Notes under the pieces: model-generated
Databases searched by the model: none
Told to the model about the DNA's origin: nothing
What the model saw: the letters and a program-made list of their open reading frames with translations, nothing else
NCBI RefSeq assembly: GCF_014692505.1
Contig: NZ_JACNYK010000001.1
Span: 62,001-126,000 of the forward strand
Direction of reading: 5' to 3'
DNA length: 64,000 nt
From: Sphingobacterium arenae
GTDB taxonomy: Bacteria; Bacteroidota; Bacteroidia; Sphingobacteriales; Sphingobacteriaceae
Shown: positions 17,091 through 25,794 of the stretch, in pieces
Numbering within the stretch: the first letter of the stretch is position 1
Layout of the letters: each line of letters starts with the position of its first letter
Position numbers and translations under genes: made by a program

Positions 17091-18311
17091 TCATCTCTTG
17101 ATACCATAGGCGCTTGTGGTCTGCTGTTCAGCCACTGGATGGTGCAGGTCTACGGCTGCCTTGACGCCATCGGGATGTTGCTTGGCCTGAAGCAGGGAAT
17201 TATAGAGCCCGTCCGTTCTCGATAGGGAGAAAGTGTTGCCCGTCGAAAGGTCTTCCACACGTACACGTCCACGTTTCAAATTGCCCTGTACCTTGTATAT
17301 CGTATTGTTATAGGCAATTTCATCCCCCATAGATAGGTCTGACTCTTTCGCGCTACGGGGTTTTGCTTCGGGTTGTTGTTCGACCGGAACGGTGGCAGCT
17401 TTGATTTGCCTTTTCCGCTCAAATGCCAACAGGTAGTTTCGGATTTTTTCCGCATCGGCGGCGGCGGCGTGGATTTCAAAGGGTGTGCTTTTCAGTATCC
17501 GTATCCAACTATCGACATAGGCCACGTGCTGGCCGGGATCGTGGCCGATTCGTAGTTCCTGACCGATAAGCATCGAGGCGATTTCAGCACGGAGTTCTTC
17601 CCGGGCATAGGCTTCCGTGCCGAAATGGTTTATCATACTCCTGTTGAGACGGTCTTTGTGACCTGTCCAGTGGCCGAGTTCATGGAGCAGGGTAGCATAG
17701 TATTTATCCGATGCATCAAATTGTTCACGCAAGGGCATGGTAATACTGTCACTTCTCTCGCTATAATAGGCTTGGTCCCCAGATTTGTGCGTGATATCGG
17801 CCCCCGAAGCCAGGATGATATTTTCAGCCCTTTGGACAGGATCCCATTGAAGTTCTTTCACATCCGGTTTCACCAAAGGTTTGATGCCATCAACCTGCTG
17901 GGCGTTGAACACCCAAGCGGTACTGATGATTGGTTTTTCCAACCTCTTTTCGATTTTTACAAGGTTGCCCTGCTTGTCCAATATGGGAAGGTTATTTTCG
18001 TCTTTCTTGGGTAATAGCTCGCGGGTTTTGACAAACTGGATTAGCTTCGCTTTTTCACCCTTTTTAACTTTCCATCCCTTTTCGGAAGCCTGGTTGAAGG
18101 TCAGCCAACGAGGGTCCTCCCGGTCGGCCATCAGCAATGAAAGGCTATTTATACCCTTGTAGCGATTACCCGTTACGGCATTATAGGGCAGTTCAAAGGC
18201 AGGACTGCCCGCGTTCCACGGTTTCTGCCAAGGCGCGGTACCTTCTTCGAGTTTTTTGATGATCGCCCATGCGACAGATTCGTGCAGGGCCGCTACGTTG
18301 CTATTTCTCAT
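17091..18311 (-). CDS. ArdC-type antirestriction protein with zincin domain (DUF1738)
   Basis: I start this gene at the ATG at 18311, giving 406 residues beginning MRNSNVAALHESVAWAI; an in-frame ATG at 18368 lies inside the preceding small gene. The N-terminal ArdC/DUF1738 domain (about 8-130: IIKKLEEGTAPWQKPW, PYNAVTGNRYKGINSLSL) binds single-stranded DNA in characterised homologues. The zincin-like domain has an intact HELGH motif (210-214) within HELGHWTGH, and a C-terminal tail follows. ArdC proteins protect incoming plasmid or element DNA during conjugation, which fits this location. The ATG overlaps the stop of the preceding 52-residue ORF by 11 bases, so the two are coupled. Confidence 0.88.
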   Translation of the reverse strand: MRNSNVAALHESVAWAIIKKLEEGTAPWQKPWNAGSPAFELPYNAVTGNRYKGINSLSLLMADREDPRWLTFNQASEKGWKVKKGEKAKLIQFVKTRELLPKKDENNLPILDKQGNLVKIEKRLEKPIISTAWVFNAQQVDGIKPLVKPDVKELQWDPVQRAENIILASGADITHKSGDQAYYSERSDSITMPLREQFDASDKYYATLLHELGHWTGHKDRLNRSMINHFGTEAYAREELRAEIASMLIGQELRIGHDPGQHVAYVDSWIRILKSTPFEIHAAAADAEKIRNYLLAFERKRQIKAATVPVEQQPEAKPRSAKESDLSMGDEIAYNNTIYKVQGNLKRGRVRVEDLSTGNTFSLSRTDGLYNSLLQAKQHPDGVKAAVDLHHPVAEQQTTSAYGIKR

Positions 18312-18459
18312 GGGAATCCACCTCCGGGGATTCATCTGCTGGCAATTCGTCGGCGTAATCCACGCCATAAATAGCAGCTTCTTCCGGGGTCAGGCCAATG
18401 TCTTCACCACTGGCCAGAACACTTAGTTTCTGTTGGAGTGATCTTAAATGGTAGTCCAT
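18301..18459 (-). CDS. Small acidic protein upstream of the ardC-like gene
   Basis: This 52-residue ORF starts MDYHLRSLQQKLSVLASGED and ends in an acidic tail (ADESPEVDSHEK). It starts one base after the TGA of the M23 peptidase gene and its stop lies 11 bases inside the ArdC-like gene (ATGAGAAATAG junction). This tight fit and the sensible amino acid composition support a real gene that would normally be missed for size. No domain is recognised. A regulatory or chaperone-like role towards the ArdC-like protein is possible but unsupported. Confidence 0.6.
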   Translation of the reverse strand: MDYHLRSLQQKLSVLASGEDIGLTPEEAAIYGVDYADELPADESPEVDSHEK

Positions 18460-18460
18460 A

Positions 18461-18961
18461 TCATTCAATGTTTAAAGGTTTATTCGATTGTTCTTTTAGC
18501 CTGCGCAGGAATTTCAAGGGGTCAAGGTATCGTCCATTGAACTTTACCGAAAAATGCAGGTGTTCTCCGGTTACCCTGCCTGTGGCCCCGGTGATACCGA
18601 TAGGTTGCCCTACCGTTACCGTGGCACCCGTGGAAACGAGCAAACGGGAAAGGTGTCCGTAAATGATTTCCACGTCTCCATGAAGGGTCCGTACGTATTT
18701 CCCAAGATTGGGGTGGTTACCGGTTTCTATAACAATTCCGTCCAAAACGCTGAAAACCGGATCGGAACGGGCGGCAAGGTCAACGCCATTGTGGTTATTA
18801 GGTCTGCCCGTCACCGGATGCACACGTGGGCCAAATGGGGACGTTACACTTAGACGTGCCAACGGTATCGAAACTGAACGTTGTGCCGTTGCTGGTAGAG
18901 GGATGGAATACGGCAACGATATAATCAGTATTTGGATAATGAATTTTTTCCTGCGGATCAT
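18461..18961 (-). CDS. M23 (LytM-like) peptidoglycan endopeptidase
   Basis: This 166-residue exported protein has a signal sequence (about 1-26, ending PATAQ) and one M23 domain. The zinc ligands are visible: HNGVD (His57, Asp61) and the HLH motif in GEHLHF (His134, His136), with an additional active-site His in YGHL (103). It should cut peptide cross-links of peptidoglycan and so open a path for the transfer apparatus. It is embedded in the transfer operon between the coupling-protein/accessory genes and ardC. The start overlaps the stop of the preceding gene by four bases (ATGA). Confidence 0.9.
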   Translation of the reverse strand: MIRRKKFIIQILIISLPYSIPLPATAQRSVSIPLARLSVTSPFGPRVHPVTGRPNNHNGVDLAARSDPVFSVLDGIVIETGNHPNLGKYVRTLHGDVEIIYGHLSRLLVSTGATVTVGQPIGITGATGRVTGEHLHFSVKFNGRYLDPLKFLRRLKEQSNKPLNIE

Positions 18962-19389
18962 CTTCCCCTCCCTGTTTCCCGGCCTCCGCTGTCGGGATTC
19001 CGTTCCATGGAGAGCCGTAACTTTTCCTGTAAAGAGACGGTACTCATTGTCAAAAGCATTTGATTGCTTACCGCAATTTCAAGTGCCCGCGCAAGCGCGT
19101 TTATCGAGCCATTTCTCAAATGGTCGTCGATGTCCATCAGCGTGACGAAATCCCTTTCATCCAGTTTCATGAAACTGCTCTTGATAAGCCCGTACAGTTC
19201 TTCCTGCGGCTTCAATACCAATAGCGCATCCGTAGCATAAAGGCTCTTTTGACCATCTCCAAAGGTGACGGTGATTTCATCTTTTTTTAGCCTTGTATCG
19301 GTAACGACTCCTATCTGACCACGCCGTAGATAAGGATCGTGTGGTAGCTCTGGATTCACCAAAACCAGTTGGCCTTGCAATTCTTGCAT
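18958..19389 (-). CDS. Hypothetical accessory protein of the conjugative element
   Basis: This 143-residue soluble protein has an N-terminal part resembling a small beta-barrel (GQLVLVNPELPHDPYLRRGQIGVVTDTRLKKDEITVTFGDG, about 6-48), possibly a KOW/SH3-like fold, followed by a helical C-terminal half. I do not recognise a named family. It lies between the VirD4-type coupling ATPase and the M23 peptidase and overlaps the latter by four bases, so it belongs to the transfer operon. The C-terminal 20 residues are Arg/Gly-rich. Confidence 0.68.
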   Translation of the reverse strand: MQELQGQLVLVNPELPHDPYLRRGQIGVVTDTRLKKDEITVTFGDGQKSLYATDALLVLKPQEELYGLIKSSFMKLDERDFVTLMDIDDHLRNGSINALARALEIAVSNQMLLTMSTVSLQEKLRLSMERNPDSGGRETGRGR

Positions 19390-19435
19390 AGTTTTATGTT
19401 TTTGATTAAATAATAGGGTGTTTAAACCTGTCGGC

Positions 19436-21472
19436 TTATTTCCTGAATGTTGGCTTCATGGTGCCTTTGGGTTGGGGAGCCGGGCCTGAATCCTGATGCG
19501 GTACCAATGCATTCACCATTTCCTGTACTTCCTTGTTGATACGGAAGAAATTGGCCAATAGGATTTCCTCTTTCCGCCCTTTGAAGTCGTAATAGGTAGG
19601 CAGTTCCCGATAACCCGCTTCTTCCATTTTTATGGCTTCCATATCCAGATTGATACGGCAGTTTACCGCCGAGGTCTCGTATTTACCCGTGTAGGTTTCC
19701 GCCGTATCGCGGGCAACAATACCGACAATTTCCCCGGCCTTTAGCGATGCTATCTTTCCGGCGGGAATCAACGGTTCGAGTTTTTCATTCAGGGATCGCG
19801 AGGTTCTTGTACGGTCGATGCTTAGGCTTTCGCCCGTCTGTTTCACCTTGCCGAACAGACGCTCTAACCATTCCAAAGTTTCTTTGCTTCTGACCGAACC
19901 GGAAAGCACATTCCCCATGATGGACGTAATGACTTCCGCTGTTTCCTTGCCGTATTGTTGGCGTAACATAGGCAACTCCTGAAGCCCCAGGACCACCGCA
20001 GAAAAATTGGATCTGCTTTGTGCCACGAGTAGGTCCACTCGGTGGATATACAAGCTGGGCGCCTCATCCACCACCAATCCTATGGGCAGGTTCCCCCTTG
20101 TATTAATCAATTTGGTAACCCGATTAAGTACCACAGACAAACAGGCGGAATTGATGCTTTGGGTGCTCGGGTCATTGGCCAGTACTAAAATACCGGGATG
20201 CTTGGGGTTGCTCACCTGGAGCTCAAAATCATCGGCTCCGAAAACCCAAAATGTTTCCTTTGTGGCGAGGCGGCTGATAAAGATTTTCAGGGTGCCCACC
20301 TGACCTTCGAGTTGGTCAAATGCCTTTGCCGTGTACGCTGACATGAAGGGCGATAGCAGGGAACCAAGCTCTTGGTTTGTAAAAAGCGCGGTAAATATCT
20401 GTTCATACGGCAGGTTAAGAAATGCCAGTACGTGCGGCAGGCTGGAATAGCGGCCATCTTCGTATCTGCTGAAAAAGAAGATACAGGCGGCAAGGAAGTT
20501 CACGGCCGACTGCGTGAAAAACTGGTCGCTACCACCGCTTTTGTCTCCCTTTTTTAAGGCTTCAACGAGTGCCTCCGCCGTTTCGGAAGCATCGGCGAGC
20601 GTGTTCAGGTAAGCCCTTTTCAAGGGATTGACCCTTCTGCTTTTCTCGGGATCGTTCAGGTTGATGACGTGAAAGCGGTAATCCATGCACCGACCGTCCC
20701 GCTTGGCAAGTAGATAATGATAATAGGCTATCTTACCAAGATCGGGATATTTCAGATCATAAAGTGCCAACGTGAACGAATTGGCCAACATTTGGCGGAT
20801 GATTGGCGCAATGACCCCAAACGATTTTCCGCTTCCCGGAACTCCACAGACCAAACACCCCCTGAATAAATTTTCCAGCGGGATATACCCCTTTCGGACT
20901 TTACGTTTATAATAAAACAAAGTCGGGATGTTCACCGAGTACGGGGTTATCACGGGTTTGGTAGGTTGCATAAAGGATTCTTCCTCGATGTTCCAGCGAT
21001 CCTTTCCCAGATTGGAACTAATGATCTTGGACACATTGTCCATGGCCATATGCACGAGAATGGCGCCCACAAAAGCGCTCGCAACATAAGCAAGGTCGTA
21101 CCAGTTGACTTTCTGCCATATTGGATCGCTTACACGCCCATGTAACCACACGCCTGAAAAAAGAATAAGCATCCCCAATGCCAAAGGATATACGATCTGG
21201 TTTTTGGGATTGAGGTCTTTTTTCTTTCGGCTTAACGTTCCGATGGAAACCAGACAGATCAGCACAAGCGTAAAGAGCTTGCTGTTTATCAGCCCGTCAT
21301 AGAATGGTACCCTCGAAAGCCTTTCGGCAAATAGTACCAAGCTGCTATCGCTTGTTCCTGTCAATAGGAATCGATCGACGTAGAAAAACAGAAAGACTTC
21401 GAGCACAACGGACAGGTATATGCCAAATTGCAGGGAACGGTAAAGCCCCTGCTGCTCTTTGGTTTCTTCCAT
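19436..21472 (-). CDS. Type IV coupling protein (VirD4/TraD-like ATPase; Bacteroidetes MobC)
   Basis: This 678-residue inner-membrane ATPase couples the relaxosome to the secretion channel. N-terminal hydrophobic segments (about 14-32, 62-78, 92-112 and 124-143) anchor it. The Walker A motif is GVPGSGKSFG (Lys216) and the Walker B-like strand is LPIGLVVDEAP, followed by the TraG_C/TraM-recognition region (NFSAVVLGLQELPMLRQQYGKE). The length and domain order match VirD4-type proteins of Bacteroidota conjugative elements. It is downstream of traN in the same direction, 58 bases away, so probably the same long operon. Confidence 0.93.
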   Translation of the reverse strand: MEETKEQQGLYRSLQFGIYLSVVLEVFLFFYVDRFLLTGTSDSSLVLFAERLSRVPFYDGLINSKLFTLVLICLVSIGTLSRKKKDLNPKNQIVYPLALGMLILFSGVWLHGRVSDPIWQKVNWYDLAYVASAFVGAILVHMAMDNVSKIISSNLGKDRWNIEEESFMQPTKPVITPYSVNIPTLFYYKRKVRKGYIPLENLFRGCLVCGVPGSGKSFGVIAPIIRQMLANSFTLALYDLKYPDLGKIAYYHYLLAKRDGRCMDYRFHVINLNDPEKSRRVNPLKRAYLNTLADASETAEALVEALKKGDKSGGSDQFFTQSAVNFLAACIFFFSRYEDGRYSSLPHVLAFLNLPYEQIFTALFTNQELGSLLSPFMSAYTAKAFDQLEGQVGTLKIFISRLATKETFWVFGADDFELQVSNPKHPGILVLANDPSTQSINSACLSVVLNRVTKLINTRGNLPIGLVVDEAPSLYIHRVDLLVAQSRSNFSAVVLGLQELPMLRQQYGKETAEVITSIMGNVLSGSVRSKETLEWLERLFGKVKQTGESLSIDRTRTSRSLNEKLEPLIPAGKIASLKAGEIVGIVARDTAETYTGKYETSAVNCRINLDMEAIKMEEAGYRELPTYYDFKGRKEEILLANFFRINKEVQEMVNALVPHQDSGPAPQPKGTMKPTFRK

Positions 21473-21530
21473 AAATTATTGGTTTTTTATCGGTTGGAAC
21501 GAGGGTTTCGCCGCTCTTCCATGATGACAT

Positions 21531-22376
21531 TTAAAAGGTGTCCGCTTTCAGGATATCCCTGTACTTTATCTTTAGGTTCACCGTCCGGCCGGAAATCTGT
21601 TTTTCGGCAAGGTTCACCCGAAGTACCTTACTGCCTGGAAAGGTTGCTTTTTTCAGCACGAACACATTTCGATGCTTTTTCTTAAACTCCCCCAAAGGCT
21701 GGTATTGCCACACGGGTTTAATTTCCACGGTCTGTACATTTGTGGCTTTGGTGATTTTTTTGTCTTCAATGAAAAACCGCAGCTCATCCACGTCGTATGA
21801 TAGGTTTGAGGTATTGGTAAACGACACATCAAGAAAGATATAATCGCCCAATGCGCTGATACCGTTCAGGGTGATGCCCAATCCGTAATCTTTTGCACTT
21901 CTTACCGGATGGTGAACGGTTTTCGTCAGTAGACCCAAAGCGAGGGATTTCATCTGGCTACGGCTCAATCCGACCCCGGAAACTTCAAGGGGGCGGGTAT
22001 GTTCCGGCCTGATTTCAAGCAAGGCCGGAATGTTCCGGCCATTCGTCCAGGACGGCGCGGTTAGGCGGTATTGTGCCATGAAGTTGTCGCCGACTATAGT
22101 GATCGCCCCCAGTTCATAATCGAGCTGTTCCATTTGTGTGCTGTCCCCCTTCAACTTGATGCGAAGCACATTTTCAAGGGGCAGGTCAGCCGATACATGG
22201 CTTGATGCGATGTCAACGTATTGGATCGGTTCGGGTGAAAGGATATGAACCGTATGACCGCGGTACAATGTGAGTTCGGGAAGCCCGCCCAACCGGGCAT
22301 CGGGGGTTTGCTGGCAATGGGCCGAATACCCGATAAAGCAAAAAAGGGCGAGGATAAGAAAATGATGTTTCTTCAT
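21531..22376 (-). CDS. traN: Conjugative transfer protein TraN (DUF4138)
   Basis: This 281-residue exported protein has a clear signal peptide (about 1-22, LILALFCFIGYSAHCQ). The remainder is the DUF4138/TraN fold of Bacteroidota conjugative transposons, with the typical C-terminal strand KSLALGLLTKTVHHPVRSAKDYG and FLDVSFTNTSNLSYDVDELRFFIEDK. In function it resembles VirB9, a periplasmic/outer-membrane part of the secretion channel that binds the VirB10-like TraM. It starts 19 bases after traM. The family assignment is confident from order and motifs; the VirB9 comparison is established for the family in general terms only. Confidence 0.88.
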   Translation of the reverse strand: MKKHHFLILALFCFIGYSAHCQQTPDARLGGLPELTLYRGHTVHILSPEPIQYVDIASSHVSADLPLENVLRIKLKGDSTQMEQLDYELGAITIVGDNFMAQYRLTAPSWTNGRNIPALLEIRPEHTRPLEVSGVGLSRSQMKSLALGLLTKTVHHPVRSAKDYGLGITLNGISALGDYIFLDVSFTNTSNLSYDVDELRFFIEDKKITKATNVQTVEIKPVWQYQPLGEFKKKHRNVFVLKKATFPGSKVLRVNLAEKQISGRTVNLKIKYRDILKADTF

Positions 22377-22395
22377 GATGAGATCTTAAATGGTT

Positions 22396-23559
22396 TTACT
22401 TTTCGTAATTCTGTTGGGTTTGGCGGAGCGTCTGCGGGTCTATGAGGTAGACCAGTGTATTGTATTTCAATTTCGCCCTGTTCTTCCGTATCTGCTTTGA
22501 AACGGCAGTGGTAGTGGATTGGAACATGCGCTGGATGGCACTCATGACCATCTGGCTGTTATTTTCAGCCTGTTGTTGCAGGGTAATGCCCTGTGTTGTA
22601 TTTCCACCGAGCTCGCGGCTGAATTCCCTGAATGCCGAAGCTGGCACATACAGTCCGGGCGAGCCGTCATTGTCGTATATCTCCAGCCGAACGGGCAATA
22701 TGTTATTTCCCTGCATGATGGAAGTGATGGTAAGCAGCACACGCTGTCCCGAAAACCCGGTGATCCTGGCAAAAACATGGGTGCCTTTTTTAACGACGTG
22801 CCGGCCGACCAAGAGGTCATCCATCAGCCGTATGCGCAGGCGTGAATCCGCATATCCCGTTATGTTTTCATCTACGATGGCCTGGATAAATGTCTCGTCC
22901 CTTTCGGGGCGAACGGTATTGAACGCATCCTGCGCCAGACCGTATTTGGAGACTGACAACCGGGGTTGGCTTTCAAGCTCCCTTTTCATCTCTTCCATGC
23001 GTTCACGTTGCTCGCGGGCTGCTCGTTCGTCCGGGTCGTTTGCCCTTGCCATACTATCCGCGAAGGCCATCTGGCGACGGAAAAGTTCCATCGGGTCGTT
23101 TTTTTCGGGTGCTTCTTCGGTGGGTTCGGGCTTTCGCCTCAACGATGAGAGAGCTTGCTCCAAAGCGTGATCTCCGCCATCGTCGACCAGGGAATCATTG
23201 CTGGAAAACGGTCGCCTGTTTTTGAGGGCGTTCTCGATGGAATCGAGCTTTCGCTTTTCTTCTTCGTTGTAGAGTTCATCAAAGCGGTACTGTTCAGCCT
23301 GTTCCTCCTGCAACTGGCCTATCGCCGTATAACCGTCTCCACGACGGTACTGTTCACGGTAGGCGGCCAGTTTGTCCGAAAGCGAGCTGTTCTTTACCTC
23401 TTCCGATACTTCGGCAATCTGTCCCTGCAAAGGATCGCCGGCCTGTTGGGGCGTCTCATCAGTTGCAAAACCTGTCCTGTACACGTAAAAGAACAGGCAT
23501 AGAAAGGGTAACGCTATGATCGGGAGAACATAGCGCGGTTGTCTGAAATTGATCTTCAT
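22396..23559 (-). CDS. traM: Conjugative transfer protein TraM (VirB10-like)
   Basis: This protein is 387 residues long. It has an N-terminal membrane anchor (YVLPIIALPFLCLFFYVY, about 10-27), a long charged, helical and Pro/Glu-rich periplasmic linker (about 30-200), and a C-terminal conserved domain (about 215-387: FIQAIVDENITGYADSRLRIRLMDDLLVG, HVFARITGFSGQRVLLTI) typical of TraM of Bacteroidota conjugative transposons. The plan matches VirB10, which links inner and outer membrane parts of the channel. It lies 14 bases after traL and 19 bases before traN. The highly charged linker contains KxxE/R heptad-like stretches. Confidence 0.88.
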   Translation of the reverse strand: MKINFRQPRYVLPIIALPFLCLFFYVYRTGFATDETPQQAGDPLQGQIAEVSEEVKNSSLSDKLAAYREQYRRGDGYTAIGQLQEEQAEQYRFDELYNEEEKRKLDSIENALKNRRPFSSNDSLVDDGGDHALEQALSSLRRKPEPTEEAPEKNDPMELFRRQMAFADSMARANDPDERAAREQRERMEEMKRELESQPRLSVSKYGLAQDAFNTVRPERDETFIQAIVDENITGYADSRLRIRLMDDLLVGRHVVKKGTHVFARITGFSGQRVLLTITSIMQGNNILPVRLEIYDNDGSPGLYVPASAFREFSRELGGNTTQGITLQQQAENNSQMVMSAIQRMFQSTTTAVSKQIRKNRAKLKYNTLVYLIDPQTLRQTQQNYEK

Positions 23560-23573
23560 TTTACTGGATGGTA

Positions 23574-24014
23574 TTAAGGTGAATTATGGTGTCCGTTGGC
23601 CTCGGCCAACTGCTTTTCGAGTATGCGTACCCTGTCAATGGCTTGCTCCATGAGCAGGCTATCCGAGCTGTCCAAGCTGTCTTTTTCCAGCAGCCCGTCA
23701 AGGATGGCATTGATTTCCAGCAGTTCCTTCAACGTGGAAACGGTGGAGACAATACCGTTCATCCCGCCAACCATAGGTTGTTGTATAGAAATGCGGGTAT
23801 CGTCTTCCAGCGGTTTTTTCTTCGGGATAAAGAGAAAGCATCCAACGGAAACAAGGATGCTGATGACCATTGCAAGGAATACTGCAAGCGGCCGGGATTC
23901 CAGAAACCGTCTGATACGGACGGAAAACCCGTCGATATACTTGCCAAACTCTCTGTAAACGGCTGTCCACAATGTCGTGCCGGGCGGGCGGTTAGAAGTT
24001 ATTTTTCTGAACAT
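23574..24014 (-). CDS. traL: TraL-like conjugation membrane protein
   Basis: This protein is 146 residues with one membrane helix (about 44-64, PLAVFLAMVISILVSVGCFLF), then a helical domain (about 85-146) rich in Leu, Asp and Glu. In Bacteroidota transfer operons the short gene between traK and traM is usually called traL; I base the name on order and size rather than on a motif. It overlaps the 3' end of traK by 23 bases, indicating coupled expression. It could have a VirB-like scaffolding role, but no function is established. Confidence 0.65.
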   Translation of the reverse strand: MFRKITSNRPPGTTLWTAVYREFGKYIDGFSVRIRRFLESRPLAVFLAMVISILVSVGCFLFIPKKKPLEDDTRISIQQPMVGGMNGIVSTVSTLKELLEINAILDGLLEKDSLDSSDSLLMEQAIDRVRILEKQLAEANGHHNSP

Positions 24015-24612
24015 AGCTGATGTCTTTGTTTTCCAATGTTTTCCATCTGGTTATAAGTACACCGTGGCCATTGTTGTCCGTACGCACTTCAAGGTCCCGG
24101 AGATAGCCCTCCGTCACCAGTGTCCGCACCACCGTTGAGCTTCTGCGATCTATGGTCTGTTTGCCGTAATACCGAAAATACTTTTTGATGGGGTCAACAT
24201 GGATCGAATCCGTCTGGATGGTCAGTACTGCGCTGGAAGAAAGTATGGAATTGAAAAATCCTTTCTCTCGCAGGTTGTTGTACTGCAATGCCCCTGATTC
24301 ATCGATCAGGTACATGGCTTTTTTCATCTGGTATTCTATGAATTTATCGTCCGGTGCAAGTGTGAAAAACAATGAATGGAATAGGTTGACGTGGGTACGG
24401 TACTCGATGGGCCTGTTCACCTCGACATCGGTCTGTCGCGCCGATACGGGCACGTTGTTCGCGTCGAGGATGTACACGGATTTCCGCGCATTGCCGACCT
24501 GCTTATAGGCAAAAAAGGATACCGCCACTACCATGAGCAGGGCGGTGGCCAGGCTGGCCCCGGCAATAAATGTCGCCAGCCTGATCTTGGTCTCGATATT
24601 CTTTATTATCAT
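23992..24612 (-). CDS. traK: Conjugative transfer protein TraK (VirB8-like)
   Basis: This 206-residue protein has a membrane helix near the N-terminus (about 13-36, FIAGASLATALLMVVAVSFF) and a periplasmic domain. The block MYLIDESGALQYNNLREKGFFNSILSSSAVL and the C-terminal VTEGYLRDLEVRTDNNGHGVLITRWKTLEN are typical of TraK of Bacteroidota conjugative transposons, which share the VirB8 plan (short cytoplasmic tail, one helix, periplasmic domain). It sits between traJ and traL as expected, 21 bases after traJ. Confidence 0.9.
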   Translation of the reverse strand: MIIKNIETKIRLATFIAGASLATALLMVVAVSFFAYKQVGNARKSVYILDANNVPVSARQTDVEVNRPIEYRTHVNLFHSLFFTLAPDDKFIEYQMKKAMYLIDESGALQYNNLREKGFFNSILSSSAVLTIQTDSIHVDPIKKYFRYYGKQTIDRRSSTVVRTLVTEGYLRDLEVRTDNNGHGVLITRWKTLENKDISYVQKNNF

Positions 24613-24633
24613 GAAATAAGGGGTTAAAGGGTT

Positions 24634-25776
24634 TTAGATTTTGGCGATCAGCCTCCGCATATTCCTGCCCATGTTGGAAGCTCCGCGCCCCATTGTACTG
24701 GCGGCGGAAGTGATACCGCTTGTCGAAACAATCCATGTACTGATGCTTGGTACGGTGAGCATGGAAAGCCCGCCGATCAGGAACGCAACGATAACAATGC
24801 CGAAACTTAACAGTCCGTTGCCCGCAAACCATGCCATTTTCTCCATTGTACTGCCCGTACTGTCAAGCAACTGCTGGTAGCGGGTAATTTCGGCTTCCAT
24901 CGCATATTGCTGGAACAGGCTTGCCACGTGCATGACAAGGTAGGCGACACCCGAATACAGATTAACGCTGATAAACCGGGCTATCCACGTTCCAAAGGAG
25001 TCCCTGAAAGCCGGCAGGATGCTTACCGCAACGGAAAAAGGCCCCAATATGACAAGGATGGTCGAGTAGATGATCTGGATAATGAATATGATGTAAACGC
25101 AGATGCGCAATATCCAGACCGCCAATGTTTCCAGAGCGTAGGTCGCCATTAACTGCAAACCGATCTTCATTCTGTTCCTGATTTGGGTCACGGTGTTCCA
25201 AACCGTCGAAAAGCCCTCCTTTACGCTTGATGACACGGCGTCCCAGGCCTCCCCGTACCATGTCTCCGCCTCTTTTTCGGCGATTTCGGTTTCGGCCTGT
25301 ATCGTCGTCAGCTGATCGGCAACGTCGATCATAAGCTTCGCACGTTGGAGACGCAGGTTGTTCACTTCGATCTGGCCGCTGTCGAACAGGCTTTCCGTCT
25401 TGGCGGCCACGATGTCCGTGGGATAAGCGAGTACGCGGGTAAATGTACCCCACCAGATGATAACCATCACCAAGCCGAACGGACGGAGCAGTGGCATGAT
25501 TTCCATTTTCTTGTCTCCGGCCATCATTTCATAGGATTTGATGGCAAAGAATATGAGCATGAAAATGGCGGCAAGTGCCTGTGCGTCGGCGATAAAGGTG
25601 TCAAAATGTGTCCATATCGTATTCTTCATGCCTTTTAAGAAGTGCATGACACCCTCTTCATAGACACCGTTTCCCTGTAGGAAATTGAATGTTTCCTTAA
25701 AGGCATCCGGCACGTCCACGGGATTGGCCTGTAATAAAAAACGGGGCATTGCCCCACTTACGTTGATAAAATCCAT
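24634..25776 (-). CDS. traJ: Conjugative transfer protein TraJ (VirB6-like)
   Basis: This 380-residue polytopic membrane protein is the likely VirB6-like channel component. Multiple hydrophobic segments are visible (LAAIFMLIFFAIKSYEMM, LVMVIIWWGTFTRVLAY, LAVWILRICVYIIFIIQIIYSTILVILG, VAYLVMHVASLF, LLSFGIVIVAFLIGGLSML). The N-terminal FNFLQGNGVYEEGVMHFLKGM and the Gly/Ser-rich C-terminus are usual for TraJ. The order TraI-like genes, DUF5045-like gene, TraJ, TraK matches Bacteroidota conjugative transposons. It starts 18 bases after the preceding gene. Confidence 0.9.
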   Translation of the reverse strand: MDFINVSGAMPRFLLQANPVDVPDAFKETFNFLQGNGVYEEGVMHFLKGMKNTIWTHFDTFIADAQALAAIFMLIFFAIKSYEMMAGDKKMEIMPLLRPFGLVMVIIWWGTFTRVLAYPTDIVAAKTESLFDSGQIEVNNLRLQRAKLMIDVADQLTTIQAETEIAEKEAETWYGEAWDAVSSSVKEGFSTVWNTVTQIRNRMKIGLQLMATYALETLAVWILRICVYIIFIIQIIYSTILVILGPFSVAVSILPAFRDSFGTWIARFISVNLYSGVAYLVMHVASLFQQYAMEAEITRYQQLLDSTGSTMEKMAWFAGNGLLSFGIVIVAFLIGGLSMLTVPSISTWIVSTSGITSAASTMGRGASNMGRNMRRLIAKI

Positions 25777-25794
25777 ATAGTAGTTTTCTTGTGG

